A stretch of DNA of 64,000 nt. Source: Pinus tabuliformis (lineage: Eukaryota; Streptophyta; Pinopsida; Pinales; Pinaceae). The stretch spans positions 146,187,299-146,251,298 of the forward strand of contig CM062808.1 of the NCBI GenBank assembly GCA_031772625.1, written 5' to 3'. Made by a program: the position numbers and the translations under genes. Below, piece after piece: positions 1 through 12,163 of the stretch (position 1 is the stretch's first letter; each line of letters opens with the position of its first letter). The notes under the pieces were generated by a model that had not been told where the DNA came from, searched no databases, and saw nothing but the letters and a program-made list of their open reading frames with translations.

Positions 1-693
1 ATGTCTCGGGCTGATATGAGGTTGCATCCTACAGAAAGAGATTTATTTAATGCAACAGTTCACATGTTTCCAAGAAATAATTTGGTGTCCTTGCATAATA
101 GGTATATGTTAAAATCATTAAATTCTCCAATTGCACGATGTGTTTTTGAATATTCAAGGCATTCAGAAATCGGTGGTGTTGATGATGATCAATTGGACTC
201 TGAAGTTTTGTTGTTTCGTGGTCAGCGTGTTATGTTGACATGTAATTTATGGGTTGAAACTGGCTTGGTGAATGGTGCACTTGGTTTTGTTAAGGATATA
301 TTTTATCTACCTACCTCTAAGCCACCTCGACTTCCAATGTTCACACTTGTTGTTTTTGATAAGTATGTTGGTGTTCCATTTGATGCAAGTAATCCAAACA
401 TTGTCCCTATCACCCTAGTGATAAGAGGAAATCGAAAAAAAATTCCTTTGAAGATGGCATGGGCTCTTACAATCCACAAGTTACAGGGATTGACTTTAGA
501 ATGAGCGTCAGTTGATATCAGGAATAAAGAGCAGCAAGGCCTTACCTTCACAGCCATATCAAGAGTGAAACCAATATATGGCTTACGCATTGCACCGCCT
601 TTTTCTTTCCAATGTTATGCCAATATGAAAGATAACACATATGTTACAATTAGGAAGAAGAAAGAGGAGCGATTGAAGTCCATATCACTATGA
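1..693 (+). pseudogene. Helitron PIF1-like helicase, C-terminal part
   Basis: This is the C-terminal third of the helicase half of a Helitron Rep/helicase protein; the rest lies left of the window. PIF1-family helicases unwind DNA 5' to 3', and in Helitrons they drive rolling-circle transposition. Visible motifs are GQRVMLTCNLWVETGLVNGA (about residues 75-94) and ALTIHKLQGLTLE near residue 155, the AxTxHKxQGxTL signature of the superfamily. A TGA at 502-504 follows this motif. The same frame continues after it with DIRNKEQQGLTFTAISRV and ends at a TGA at 691-693. The break is therefore one nonsense substitution in a conserved region, and the copy is dead. No Helitron 3' hairpin with a CTRR end could be found downstream. 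The family call is confident; the start is unknown. Confidence 0.85.
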
Positions 694-980
694 AATGCAA
701 CTAATAACATTGTGGCCTTCTTTATAGCTTTGAACTTCAATTTTGTAGTGGATTATTTGATGTAGACAAAACAAAACAAATATGTTAAGACTCAATGTTA
801 TTTCTGTGGTTGCAATGTTGGTTAAATTGTGATTATTTTAAACACTAATGTTGTTTTTATGTACAAAATTGTATATATCTGGTCTTAAACTATCCTATTA
901 TGTTTTTCTTCTTTAAATCCAATGTGTGCAATTTAGATGTGTTTTTTTAATTTATGTTGCTTTGCTCCAATGGGAGTATT
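694..980. other. Non-coding tail of the Helitron region
   Basis: AT-rich sequence between the helicase stop codon and the chromovirus insertion, with no ORF or repeat of note. It resumes at 7133 beyond the inserted element. The last five bases (GTATT, 976-980) are the target-site duplication of that insertion. Confidence 0.5.
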
Positions 981-1384
981 TGTTATGCTCTTAACTTGCA
1001 AAATGATACCCAATACAGAATATGCGAAGAAAAGATATCCAGATCACAGAATAGCAATGATTTTATTATTCAGTGAGTAATGTTCACTTGCCTCTTTGAG
1101 GGGGCAACCTCCAATAAAGCAGAGCTCGACTACAAAATAAGACATGATGCTCCTCGCAGGGAGTCTCTATCCTTTATATATGACTCATACATGCAATACC
1201 ACGGGCCAATACCGTGGGTTTTATTAATACCATCTATCTAATACTACGACCCATTTGCAACTAACTGTGGTTTTGTCATTAATTGTGGATTAACCACTTA
1301 CAATTATTAATATGGGCTTTATTGGCTCTTGACTATGACGTGATCCCATTACATAAATAAGGGGGTTAGGTTGGGACCCTAACA
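981..1384 (-). repeat. 3' LTR of the chromovirus
   Basis: Left-hand copy of the 404 bp terminal repeat, which is the 3' LTR because the element reads right to left. Same length as the partner at 6724-7127, with about 20 substitutions and no indel seen. Confidence 0.95.
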
Positions 1385-1398
1385 TGCCCTCCCCTTTA
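1385..1398 (-). other. Polypurine tract of the chromovirus
   Basis: On the minus strand this reads as a purine run (AAAGGGGAGGGCA) ending exactly at the 3' LTR, the usual primer site for plus-strand DNA synthesis. Confidence 0.85.
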
Positions 1399-1413
1399 AG
1401 ACGAGCCTTGTCC

Positions 1414-4400
1414 TCAAGTCTGAAGTTGCAGAAACTGCTGAAGAATAGTGGCTGGTTCCCAAGTTGCATCTTCAGGAGAGGTGTCTTTCCATTTGACGAG
1501 GACTTCCTTAATCATGCGGCCACGCAGTTGCTTGTCTCGTGTGTCTAGGACCTGTTTGGGTTGAAGCCAGATGGACCCTTCTTCTTCCAATTCAGGTAGA
1601 CTGGTCTGAATTCTACACTTGCTCCCAACCACTTTCTTAAGGCATGAGACATGGAAAACTGGATGGATTTTTGCAGTAGGTGGCAAGGCCAACTTGTAGG
1701 CCACTTCTCCAATGCGCTGAAGTACTTGATATGGTCTGTAGAATTTGGGAGAGAGTTTCTGACACCCCTTGTCCTTGAGTGATGTTTGCTTATATGGTTG
1801 TAGCCGTAAAAATACATGATCCCCTTCTTGAAATTGGTGCTCTGAGCGATGTTGGTCTACCTGTTGCTTCATGCGGTTCTGAGCTTGATGAAGATTCTCT
1901 AGAAGATGGGCGAGCATGGTTGCGCGGTGTTGTAGGAGTTGATCCACTGCTTGTACTTTTGAGAATCCCTTGAGATACGAAGTAGGTGAAGGTGGGAGTT
2001 GACCAAATACTTCTTCATAGGGAGTCATTTTGGTGGTGGCATGATAGTTGGTGTTATACCACCATTCAGCCAGAGGTAACCACTGTACCCAAAGGTGTTT
2101 CTTTTCTGAAGTGAAACACCTAAGGTAGGTTTCTAGACATTTGTTGACGGCTTCGATTTGACCATCTGTTTGCGGATGATAGGAAGTACTGAGTTTGAGT
2201 TGAGTGCCTTGTAGTCTGAAGAGTTCTTGCCAAAAATTACTGGTGAAGATTGGGTCGTGGTCGGACACAATAGAAGTGGGCATGCCATGCAATTTGAAGA
2301 TCTGATCCACGAAAGATTGAGCAACCAAAGTTGGTGTAAACGGGTGGGGTAGGGCGCAGAAATGAGCATACTTCAACAATCGGTCCACAACCACCATGAT
2401 CACTGACTTGTTCCCTGACTTTGGAAGACCTGTAATGAAATCCATAGAAACCTCTGTCCAAATTGAGGCCAGAATGGGCAATGGTTGTAATGTGCCTGGT
2501 GTGTTGACGGTTTCCCCTTTGTGGCATTGACAGACATCACATTCTGCTATGAAAGTAAGGATGTCCTTTTTCATGCCTGTCCAAAAAAATGATCTTCTGG
2601 TGCGAGCATACGTCTTCTGAAAGCCCGAATGTCCTGCAATGGGAGATGAGTGCAATTCTGCCAAAATGCGACTTTTGAGGGTGGATGTTGGTGATATTAC
2701 GACTCTCTCCTTGTAGAGAAGAATATCATCCTGCCACGAGTAGCCCTTGGTGGAATTTGGATCTACCTGCAATTGAGAAATGAGTTGGGAGAGCCCGGGG
2801 TGTGAAAACCATTCCCTGCGAGCCTCTTCAATCAATTCTGGAATGGGGAGGGAAATTGGTAGAAGAGTACTTTCCTCCTCAAATTGGTGAGATAATGCAT
2901 CTGCTACACTATTGTCTTTCCCTTTCTTGTAAATGATCTCATAATCATATCCCAGCATTTTGGCTAGCCATTTATTTTGTTGTGGGGAGGATAGGCATTG
3001 CTCCAAAAAATATTTAAGACTGTGATGATCTGTGCGGATTTGGAAACGTCGCCCCAATAAGTAAGGTCACCAGGTCTCGACTGCATGTAAGATGGCCATC
3101 ATTTCCTTCTCGTAGGTAGATTGGCCCAGATTCCTCCCACTGAGTTGTTGGCTTGTGAAGGCCAACGGTCTCCCCTTCTGCATTAAGACCGCCCCAATAC
3201 CTGTACCCGAAGCATCACATTCAATGACAAAAGATTTGGTGAAGTCAGGGAGTGCTAAGACTAGAGTGGAACACATGGCATTTTTTAGAGCTGTAAAGGC
3301 CTGTTGTGCTTCCTCATTCCAGAAGAATGAATTTTTCTTTAGGAGTTGGGTGAGGGGCTTCGCTATGTGACCATAGTTGCGGACAAATTTACGATAATAG
3401 CCTGTGAGACCCAAAAATCCTCTCAAGCTCTTCAAAGTCTCAGGTTGAGGCCATTCCTGCATTGCCTGAATATTTTTGGGGTCCACCTTGACACCTTCAC
3501 ACCCCACAATGTGGCCCAAATACTCTACTTCTGCCATGCCAAACGAACACTTGGACATCTTGACAAATAATTTATGCTTGCGGAGCAGTTGCAAGAGTAG
3601 ATCTACATGCTGAAGATGTGCGGCCCAAGTGCAACTATAGATGAGGATGTCATCGAAGAAGACAAGGACAAATTTCCTAAGATATGGTTTGAGAATGTGG
3701 TTCATAAGGCTCTGAAAAGTAGAGGGGGCATTACAAAGACCAAATGGCATGACCAGGAATTCATAATGGCCTTCATGAGTTCTGAAAGCAGTCTTAGGGA
3801 TGTCGACTTCCTTCATGCGAATTTGGTGGTAGCCTAAGCAAAGATCTAGCTTAGTGAAGAATTGAGCCCCATTGAGTTCATCCAGCAAATCATCAACCAC
3901 CGGGATGGGAAATTTATCTTTGACTGTCAACTTATTGAGGGCCCTAAAGTCGGGACACATCCACCACTCCCCATCTTTCTTGAGCACCATGACCACTCGG
4001 GATGAATAAGGACTAATGCTGGGACGAATGACACCTGCTTCCAAAAGTTCCTTGATGATTTTTTCTATTTCATTCTTTTGGGTGAACGGATATCTGTATG
4101 GGCGCACATTTGGGGTTTAGGCCCCTGAAACCAAGGTGATGCTATGACCATGTTCCCCTCGCGAGGGTGTAAGCTCATGAGGCTTGTCAAAGACCGGTAG
4201 ATGGTTATTTAAAATCTATTGCATCTCAGGATGAATTGGCAGAGGCTTTGTTTCGACTGCGTGGATGGCATTAAATTGAGCTACAACTCCATGATTGCCC
4301 TTTTTTAACAATTTTTCCATCCTATGCGAGATGATGGTAGAGGGGGCTCCCGCCTGTAGTCCATGGAGGGTATGTGTGTAGTTGTTCTGCTTAAAACTCA

Positions 4401-5751
4401 TATATAATTATTGGAAATCCATTGTGATTGGCCCAAGAGTGCAGAACCATTCAGCACCGAGGACAATGTCGCAACCCCCCATGTGTATGGAAAACATGTG
4501 GGTTTTCAACTGATAATCCCCCATTTGAAGTTTGACATTTTCACAGGAGCCTTCACATTTCATTGTGCCTCCGTCTGCAATTTGAACTTGGAAGTTAGAA
4601 ACTGCGCGTACAAAACAATGCACTGCTTTTGCGACTTTTTGATGGATGAAATTATGTGTACTTCCACTATCAATCAAAACTACTACTGGGTGATGTTTAA
4701 TAAAACCTCTGATTTTAAGAGTTTGAGGGGAAGAAATCCCTGCCAACGCATGCAGCGAAATAACTGGTTTGTCAGGGACATTGTCCTGTTGGATGTCTTC
4801 TTCTAGTGCCTCATGGTCCTCAAGTGGTGGATCTTCCTCTGTTGAGCTGTAGTCAATGGCATCTATTTGAAAAAATTTGGGCTCCTTGAATTTATGACCT
4901 GGGGAGTATTTTTCATCACAGTAGTAACACAGTCCTTACTTTCTTCTTTCGGCCATTTCCGCAGGTGACATCTTTTGGACCTTAAGTGTTTGAGTCGTGT
5001 TGTGAGCCTGTGGGGGGCGACCTTTAGCGAAGAAATTTGGGCGACTGTATTGGGCTGCTAATGCACGTTCGACGTTACGAGCTACCTTGCAAGCCTCCGT
5101 CCATGTGGGAGGGTGGTGCAGTAGGACTTGAGCTTTGATGGCTTCTTTAAGACCGCTGATAAAACATTCCGTGTAGAACGCATCTGAGAGACCCCAAGTG
5201 CGGAAGGCTAAGGCTTCAAAAGCTGTAATATATTCATACACTGTACCAGTTTGTCGAAGCTTAGTAAGATGACCCAAAAAAGATTCCTCCTGTTCAAAGC
5301 GGCCTTGAAGAGCTTTTGTAAATTGGGTTCAAGTCCTAAAAGGTCCATTGCAACGTTGATGCCATTCCCACCATTGCCACCTTTCATTGTCCAAGTACAT
5401 GCTCCCCAACATAAGCTGAGTCGCATCATCTAAGATACGATTCAGTTTGAAATACTGTTCCATTTGTGCTATCCATGCCGACGGGTGAGAACCGTCAAAT
5501 TTATGCATATCCAACTTGGGAGGTCGTTGACTAGGTGGTTGGTGGGTGTGCCAGATGTGAGGAGAGTGGCTAGACTCACCCTCATTGTATCCATTGCCAT
5601 TATACGCCTCCTCGTGGGCTTGCTCCTTCTTCGGGATGAGTTGCGCGACGTGGCTACTTAGTCCGTTAAGTTGAAGGGTGAGGGAGTGCATGGATTCTTC
5701 AAGTTTGTCGATCCTTTCATTGGCCATCGCTTGAGCTCTAGTTTCTACCAT
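1414..5751 (-). pseudogene. gag-pol: Chromovirus gag-pol polyprotein, broken by six in-frame stops
   Basis: One frame of 1,446 codons starts at ATG 5751 (MVETRAQAMANERIDKLEES). Order: coiled-coil-like N-terminus and retrotransposon gag domain (about residues 95-230); zinc knuckle near 275-285 whose last Cys is replaced by Phe (CYYCDEKYSPGHKF); aspartic protease with LIDSGSTHNFI (Asp about 361); reverse transcriptase with KLDL and FFDD (about 700); RNase H ([15 protein letters not shown]); integrase with an HHCC zinc module, catalytic Asp in SMDFITGLP and IVSDHDPIF, and Glu in QIEAVNK; C-terminal chromodomain (VLVKWKDTSPEDATWEP). Stops lie at 5329, 4936, 4408, 4216, 4117 and 3067 (lowest base of each), with no frameshift. 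Several fit single C-to-T or G-to-A changes. The copy is inactive, but almost every domain is readable. Confidence 0.95.
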
Positions 5752-6709
5752 ACACCAACCTGATGAAAATTTGGGACCGCCTAAAAATTTTCACTAATAA
5801 TTGAATGGTACCACCGTGCTCAGCTCTTCGTCCTGATTCTGATGGGCTAGATCACCAATAAGCACCCCAGAAGATCTTAGACTTTTTTTTTTCCTGATAA
5901 CTCCTAACGGAGTTTTACTCCTTCCTTATCAATACTGCAGTGGTCAAATCCTCAAAATGTCAATGTGGCCAAAAGTCCTGCGAAAATTATACCCCGATAT
6001 AGGAACCCTTCACAACGACTCCGATCTGGTGGATCTGAGAGATCTGAATGGCGGATCTGATGGTGGAACAAACTGCTTTTGTGGATCTGATGGATCTGAT
6101 CAGAATGGCTGAACTACGAACTGCGGGACTGATGTCTGCTGCTGCTGCACCCTTTTGCACAAGCAGGTCTGGAAGAGATGCTGTGTGATCCCCTGATAGA
6201 AAAAGGGAACTATGGTCTTGAGGAGTGTCAGGTGCTACAGATCGCAATATACATAAGGGTCTGGCAGTAGTACTCGACCCAATGTTTCAGGGCTCTAACT
6301 AAGGAGGATCGACCATACCCTTAGCCGTACAACCCGACTACCCTATCGTACGGGCAAGTAATCTCCCCGAGTGCTGTTCTTGGTGTACTGTAGCCGCAAG
6401 ACGGCCGACGGTTTATCTATGGTGAGGTTTCAAGGGAGCCTAGGGGGCTTCCAATATACCCAGAGGGTACGTGGAAGACAATCCATGCACGGTTCTGTCT
6501 AATGCGCTACTACTCGAAGGGGTACCCACAGGGGTTACAAGGGAGTCCAACAGACGTGACCACCTCTTGTATTTCCTGCGTGCATGCCTCCCCAAATCCG
6601 CAGGTTTATGCGCTCAACGACAGATCCCGTGGTTTAAAGATGCCAGAACATGTCTCTAGCCAAAAAAAAAAATTGCTAAGAAATGGAGATCCCACCGGCC
6701 TTGGAAAGT
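5752..6709 (-). other. Chromovirus 5' leader
   Basis: Untranslated leader between the PBS and the gag start. It contains a cluster of imperfect GGATCTGA units at about 6018-6112 and no convincing ORF; an 86-codon frame at 5987-6247 is low-complexity and built from those repeats. Confidence 0.7.
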
Positions 6710-6721
6710 GCTCTGATACCA
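6710..6721 (-). other. Primer-binding site, initiator tRNA-Met type
   Basis: The minus strand reads TGGTATCAGAGC, the standard plant PBS complementary to the 3' end of initiator tRNA-Met, two bases from the 5' LTR end. It fixes the orientation of the element. Confidence 0.95.
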
Positions 6722-6723
6722 CT

Positions 6724-7127
6724 TGTTATTCTCTTAACCTGCAAAATGATACCCAATACAGAATATGCAAAGAAAAGATACCCAGATCACAGAATAGCAA
6801 TGATTTTATTATTCAGCGAGTAATGTTCACTTGCCTCTTCGAGGGGGCAACCTCCAATAGAGCAGAGCTCGACTACAAAATAAGACACGATGCTCCTCGT
6901 AGGGAGTCTCTATCCTTTATATATGACTCATACATGCAATACCACGGACCAATACCGTGGGTTTTATTAATACCATCTATCTAATACTACGGCCCATTTG
7001 CAACTAACCGTGGTTCCATCATTACCTGCGGATTAACCACTTACAATTATTAATATGGGCTTTATTGACTCTTGACTATGACGTGATCCCATTACATAAA
7101 TAAGGGGGTTAGGGTGGGACCCTAACA
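6724..7127 (-). repeat. 5' LTR of the chromovirus
   Basis: Right-hand 404 bp LTR, TGTTA to TAACA. GTATT follows immediately at 7128-7132 and matches the other flank. Confidence 0.95.
6914..6923 (-). promoter_or_regulatory. Candidate TATA box in the 5' LTR
   Basis: Minus strand TATATAAAGG, preserved in both LTR copies, at a plausible position for the U3 promoter. The assignment rests on sequence alone. Confidence 0.5.
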
Positions 7128-7132
7128 GTATT

Positions 7133-7421
7133 ACTATTTTATATCTTTCACTTGCATTTCTGATTGTTGTGGTCTTCTGTGTGGATCCCTTCGCTTTGTT
7201 CACCAGGATGCATAAATGAAAATATTGTTTACATTTATAATATTATTGTTGGGATTTCATGTTCTAGGTGTTTATATCAATATTCTTGAGATTTATAGTA
7301 TTGATATGAATGTATTGATATGAATGTATTTGTGGCCTAAATTCTATTTACTGTTTACAATGTAGTGATATAAATGTGTTATTATTAATGTAGTCATGAT
7401 TTATCATGTTTTAGTGTTTTA
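7133..7421. other. AT-rich sequence, no gene seen
   Basis: Continuation of the pre-insertion locus after the chromovirus. No ORF and no Helitron terminal hairpin recognised. Confidence 0.4.
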
Positions 7422-8768
7422 TGGTTTGCAATGTGGTTCTTATATTGGTTTTGGTTTAGATCACAATCGAACTAATCTATTATGACTCTTCTATGGGAAA
7501 TATTAATATTTCCACAAGCATCTTAAACAACAAAGTAACATTTACTTCATCTTCAAGAACATGAGATTCGCTTCGCAAATTTGAAGCATGTGGAATGGAT
7601 ATATGAGAATGTCTTTATCCTACAACTCAAAAATATATAAATATTCTTATCTAAGCCGAGTAATTTATAAACAATGTGATATTTGATTATTCCTAAAAGA
7701 CAAATAATCATATATATGGCTTACTTGTCAAATAGAAAGATGCATTCATATAATGATTACTTTGTTTAAGAAATTAAACAAAGTAATTATAAAAACATTA
7801 TCACATTTATCAAAATATATATATATATATATATATATATCACTGACATATATCTTTTGAAATATAACAATTCTGAATCTTCATAAATGATATGATAAAG
7901 AATTTTTTGAGAAGAAATACATATATCAACAATAGCAATTTTTAAATAAGTGTTCATTCACATAAGGAAATAAGACAAAAATAGTGATAGAAGTACTGCA
8001 TGCATTTGAATCCTTCTGATGTGAACAACACTTCGATTCCACTTTCCTATTTGAGAAAACCTCCAGAAGATGCAAAAGTGCAAGTCTTGAAAAAGCTTCT
8101 TGGTTTGCAATGTGGTTCTTATATTGGTTTTGGTTTAGATCACAATCAAACTAATCTATTCTGACTCTTCTATAGGAAATATTAATATTGCCACAAGCAT
8201 CTTAAACAACAGAGTAACATTTACTTCATTTTCAAGAACATGAGATTCGCTTCGCAAATTTGAAGCATGTGGAATGGATCTATGACAATGTCTTTATCCT
8301 ACAACTCAAAAATATATATAGATATTCTTATCTAATCCGAGTAATTTATAAACAATGTGATCTTTGATTATTCCTAAAAGACAAATAATCATATAGATGG
8401 CTTACTTATCAAATAGAAAGATGCATTCATATAATGGTTACTTTGTTTAAGAAATTAAACAAAGTAATTATAAAAACATTATCGCATTCATCAAAATATA
8501 TATATCACTGACATATATCCTTTGAAATATAACAATTCTCAATCTTCAGAAATGATATGATAAAGAATTATTTGAGAAAAAATACATATATCAACAATAG
8601 CAATTTTTAAAGAAGTGTTCATTCACATAAGGAAATAAGACAAAAACAGTGATAGAAGTACCACATGCATTTGAATCCTTTTGATGTGAAAAACACTTCG
8701 ATTCCACTTTTCTATTTGAGAAAACCTCCAGAAGATGCAAAAGTGAAAGTCTTGAAAAAGTTTCTTGA
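7422..8768. repeat. Tandem duplication, two copies of about 679 bp
   Basis: Copy 1 is about 7422-8100 and copy 2 about 8101-8768; TTTGCAATGTGGTTCTTATA recurs at 7425 and 8104. The copies differ by scattered substitutions and by the length of a TA microsatellite (7815-7840 in copy 1, much shorter in copy 2). No ORF of substance; short frames here are AT-rich noise. Function unknown. Confidence 0.9.
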
Positions 8769-9004
8769 TAAAAATGTGAAACCTTGATGCAGTTTTTGAT
8801 TAAAAAAATATTTAGAAGTACAGTAGTGAAACTTCCCAAGTCAAATTTTATACAAATTGAGGACCCTTTCTAAATACATGAAAGGGTCTTAAATAATAAA
8901 AACAAAAACTACTATCAACAAAAATCACTATAAGTTGTTCAAACTGTGACATGAAAATCTGGGATTTGGTATAAAATTAGCAGTGCGATGGCGGTTGAAC
9001 TAAT

Positions 9005-12000
9005 TCATTGAATCAGCTTCTTCTCTTGTGCTTGCAGCTCACAGATTGCTAGCATTGGCTGGATTTCTGGAGGCTGACTCATCCTAGAATGTAGTTGGGT
9101 TGTATAGGTGGCATCAAAGAGTTCGGGAACCATGCAGTTGACCACGTCAGACATGCATTTCATGGCCATCTGCTGGCTATGAGGCTTGACTAGAAAAAAC
9201 CAGAATGCATCCCATGTCAAGTTTTGAACTTCTCTGATTTGTTTTTCTCTGCTTGCCAGCTCCTGTCTCCAATGATGTTCAAGTGCCTTTTCTTTCGAGA
9301 GTTTACCTAGAGAGCAATCGGAAATCAAATTAGACATATGTAAACTGTTATTTACTAATTCGATTACACCATTCATTGTAGCTTTGGCTCTAGAAGTTGC
9401 TCTTTCAGATTTCATTAGCTGAGATTCCCATTCCGAAAATAGGATTTCCTTGTGCGATTCTTGTATTTTTGGCAGATTTGCAGCCATTCCTTCCTCTGAA
9501 TTTTGCCAAGAGAGAAAGTTTGTTATTTTTTCATCTGCTTTCTCCAATTCCAATCTTCTGTCAACTGCCTTCTCAATCAATGATGTAGAGATGTCACACA
9601 ACGGGTTGGCCAATGATATATTATGGGAAAGGATGTTCAATTGCCAGGACAAGGCTTTGGTTATCTCCAAGGCTTCTTTTTTGAATTCAGTAACTTGTGG
9701 ATAACCCTTGTATTTTTCTATCTGTAATTGTACTTGTGAAATTTGATCATCCTTGGCCTTCTTTTCTTGCTCAATCGCTATCTGAAGGCTGCTTAGTTCT
9801 TGAGACAACTTCTGTTGTTTCTGGAGAGCCTGCTTATCAATTTTTTGTTTCTCCAGATTCAACTATTCTTTAAGTTTCTCATTTTGTTGCCTTTGTTCTG
9901 CTAGCTACTGTTCTAGTTGATTAATATTTTGCTTTTTTTCTGCTGATTGCATCTCAAGCTGAGTGATGCTTTGATCTTTATCCCTGATTAGTTGACTGAC
10001 CTCTGAGGCTTTGTCCATTGTTGCTGCTATATAATCCCCTGCATACTGAGATAATTTAGTTAAATCCTCAGAAGGATTGACTTCTCACTTCCATACCACA
10101 TTCATCATTTCGTCTTGAGGAGTTAAAAGAGGTCCTTGATCGATTTTCCTCTTTTTCCTTTGTCTTTTAACTACAGCCCTGTGCTTTGGACTATAGAATA
10201 CATCAAGGGGTGGTATTTCTTCTATTTTTAGTACAATCCCTTCTGTGGGATTTTTGGGAATGATTTCTATATCCTACTGCATTTTGGGTAGGCCACTTGT
10301 CCCTTCAATTGGAACACTAATAACCTCAAACTATTGTGTTGTGGGCAGTTTTGGTGTAGTGAGGTTTTGGGAGTCCTTTGGGTTTTTTATGAGTAGATCG
10401 AATTTCTCCCATTGCTTCATTAAAGTTGGATCAATATTTATATCAGTATCAAGGAGCTCACTAGTTCCTTGATTTGTCCTTTGCCTTTGAGGGCTCTTCT
10501 GCTTTTCAGGAATCTTCTGGGTAGTTTTTCCTTCACTTTGGCCTTCATGTTGCAACATAGGGGTGGTATTTAATAATTCCATTGGTAGAGTTTGAAACCT
10601 CTTCGTTCTGAACTTTAGAAATGCTTCTACTCCCTCTGCTCCCAATTTGATTTTTGCAAGATGTTTTACTTGAGAAAATAACTCAGCTGAGGTGAAAAAA
10701 TCATCAAAATCATCTTTCTCATGGTCAAACTTGGCAATTTTGACATGAGAGGTGAAGTTATAGGCTATTGCTTTTGGATCATATTGCCTCTTTAGAATGA
10801 TTGCTAACTTTAGCACTTTTATTTTCTCTGCTTATTTCTCTGCATGTTTGAAGTCATGCATTGTGAAAGTACCACATGGGAGGGGGAATGAAGGCCACAT
10901 TTTCTTTTTGGAGTCCTTTAGGTTTCTGGACATCCCTACTTCTATGATTTGATAAGCTATTTCCCTAGCAAATAGTTTATCGGGAATGTATAAGGGGAGA
11001 ACATGTGGACCAACAGTGCTTCCAAAAAGTCTAATGTAGGTGAACTTTTCTTCACCAAACCAATTACCAATTGATGTTAAGTTGACACTGGCTTCATCGG
11101 ATAACCGAGGAGCAGATTTATTGAATATAGCGTAATGAACAGGCAAGACAAAACCATGATAGATTCTATAAAGATGGTTTTTATAATCGGTTTTCCACAA
11201 TTCCTTATGATAGATGTGAATGGGGGTTGGGTCTTGTGGAGTCCATTTCCAACCTAGAATGTGGTAATCAGAATTGAAACAGATAGTGTCCATAATGTAG
11301 GCACTTATATAAAACGGGGGTATTACCCGGGTAGTCATGAACCTGTTTCTTCTATAATCGAGGATATGGTTGTCCAATATCAGAAAAATGGTTGCCCAAT
11401 CCAAGATATACGAGTTAACCACTGCCTCCATTAAAGGAACCATTTCAATTGAAAACCTAGCAGAATCGGAGACTCCAAAGGTTCTACATATCATAGCACC
11501 AGCGTAGCAGTACGGAGATGCTAAGGAGTCAACGGAATACATACCTGATGATTCATGCTTGTGTTTGTTTGGGTAGTTCCTCCACTGCCTGATAGGATTT
11601 GATTCCACATCATTTTCTTTGGCAAAGGATTTGACAAATGCACTGTTGAAATGCTTCTGCGGTTATGACAAATAGTACATCTTTTTGATATCTTCTGCTC
11701 TGAACAACCCGAACATCCTTCCATCAGTCGTAAAAAATGCTTTGTTTGTTATGTTGATACTCTCGATTACCCATCTAACTAAGTCATTGTAGGGTAATAT
11801 TTTGGCACGGGCAACTATTCTGTGGAGAAAAGAGCTAGCCAAATCCTTAAGATTATTCTCTGATTTGTTAGTGGAATCAATTGTTCCCTTTTCTTCTTCA
11901 ATTTTTTGTGGATCTTCAGCTTCCAATAAATTGTATATGCTTTCCCGTGAAGCTTTTCCCAGGTCGGCGTAGGTAGTATCACCTATCAAGACATTCTTTA

Positions 12001-12055
12001 TTGGTTCCTCTTTGGTTAAGACTAGAATCTTTACTTTCTTTGATTTCTTCGACAT
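9005..12055 (-). pseudogene. Unrecognised long protein, about 1,017 codons, seven in-frame stops
   Basis: I do not recognise this protein. One minus-strand frame runs from an ATG at 12055 (MSKKSKKVKILVLTKEEP) to TGA at 9005-9007. Internal stops have lowest bases at 11663, 10832, 10331, 10274, 10085, 9905 and 9863, with no frameshift. Five of the seven intervals keep long open stretches with normal protein composition. The N-terminal 400 residues look globular, with aromatic-rich segments such as FGVSDSARFSIEMVPLMEAV and LFGSTVGPHVLPLYIPDKL. Then comes a charged, Pro/Gln-rich linker (about residues 500-590), then a Gln/Lys/Glu-rich coiled coil (about 660-790) and a helical C-terminus. The layout of a globular head and coiled-coil tail resembles some gag-like or plant mobile-element proteins. 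No zinc knuckle, protease, RT, integrase or transposase motif was seen. Confidence 0.7.
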
Positions 12056-12085
12056 TTCTGCTGAATTGATGAATTCAAACTTACT

Positions 12086-12100
12086 CTGCAAAAGAAACAG
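12086..12100 (-). promoter_or_regulatory. Candidate 3' splice site upstream of the unknown frame
   Basis: The minus strand reads CTGTTTCTTTTGCAG, a good pyrimidine-rich acceptor, with its AG at 12086, about 30 bases before the ATG at 12055. It would fit a 5' UTR intron. No donor was identified, so this is tentative. Confidence 0.35.
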
Positions 12101-12163
12101 ATGACTGTAACAGAGGAGAAAATCCGTTCCAAGATAATGCACAATACACAAGATTAACAACAA

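Larger units (their letters stand above)
981..7127 (-). mobile_element. Complete Ty3/gypsy chromovirus LTR retrotransposon
   Basis: A 6,147 bp element on the minus strand, bounded by two 404 bp LTRs that begin TGTTA and end TAACA and flanked by a perfect GTATT duplication (976-980 and 7128-7132). A primer-binding site matching initiator tRNA-Met adjoins the right (5') LTR and a polypurine tract adjoins the left (3') LTR. The internal region is a leader of about 0.96 kb followed by one gag-pol frame ending in a chromodomain, which defines the chromovirus branch. About 20 substitutions separate the LTRs by eye (about 95% identity), so the insertion is moderately old. It interrupts non-coding sequence just downstream of the Helitron helicase. 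The subfamily (Reina, Tekay or other) was not resolved. Confidence 0.96.

Noticed and set aside
3067-4107. Separate RT gene starting at 4107
   Set aside because: The start is a GTG inside a continuous gag-pol frame; the fragment is bounded only by nonsense mutations.
5464-5661. Plus-strand ORFs across 1779-5661
   Set aside because: Antisense shadows of the chromovirus gag-pol frame.
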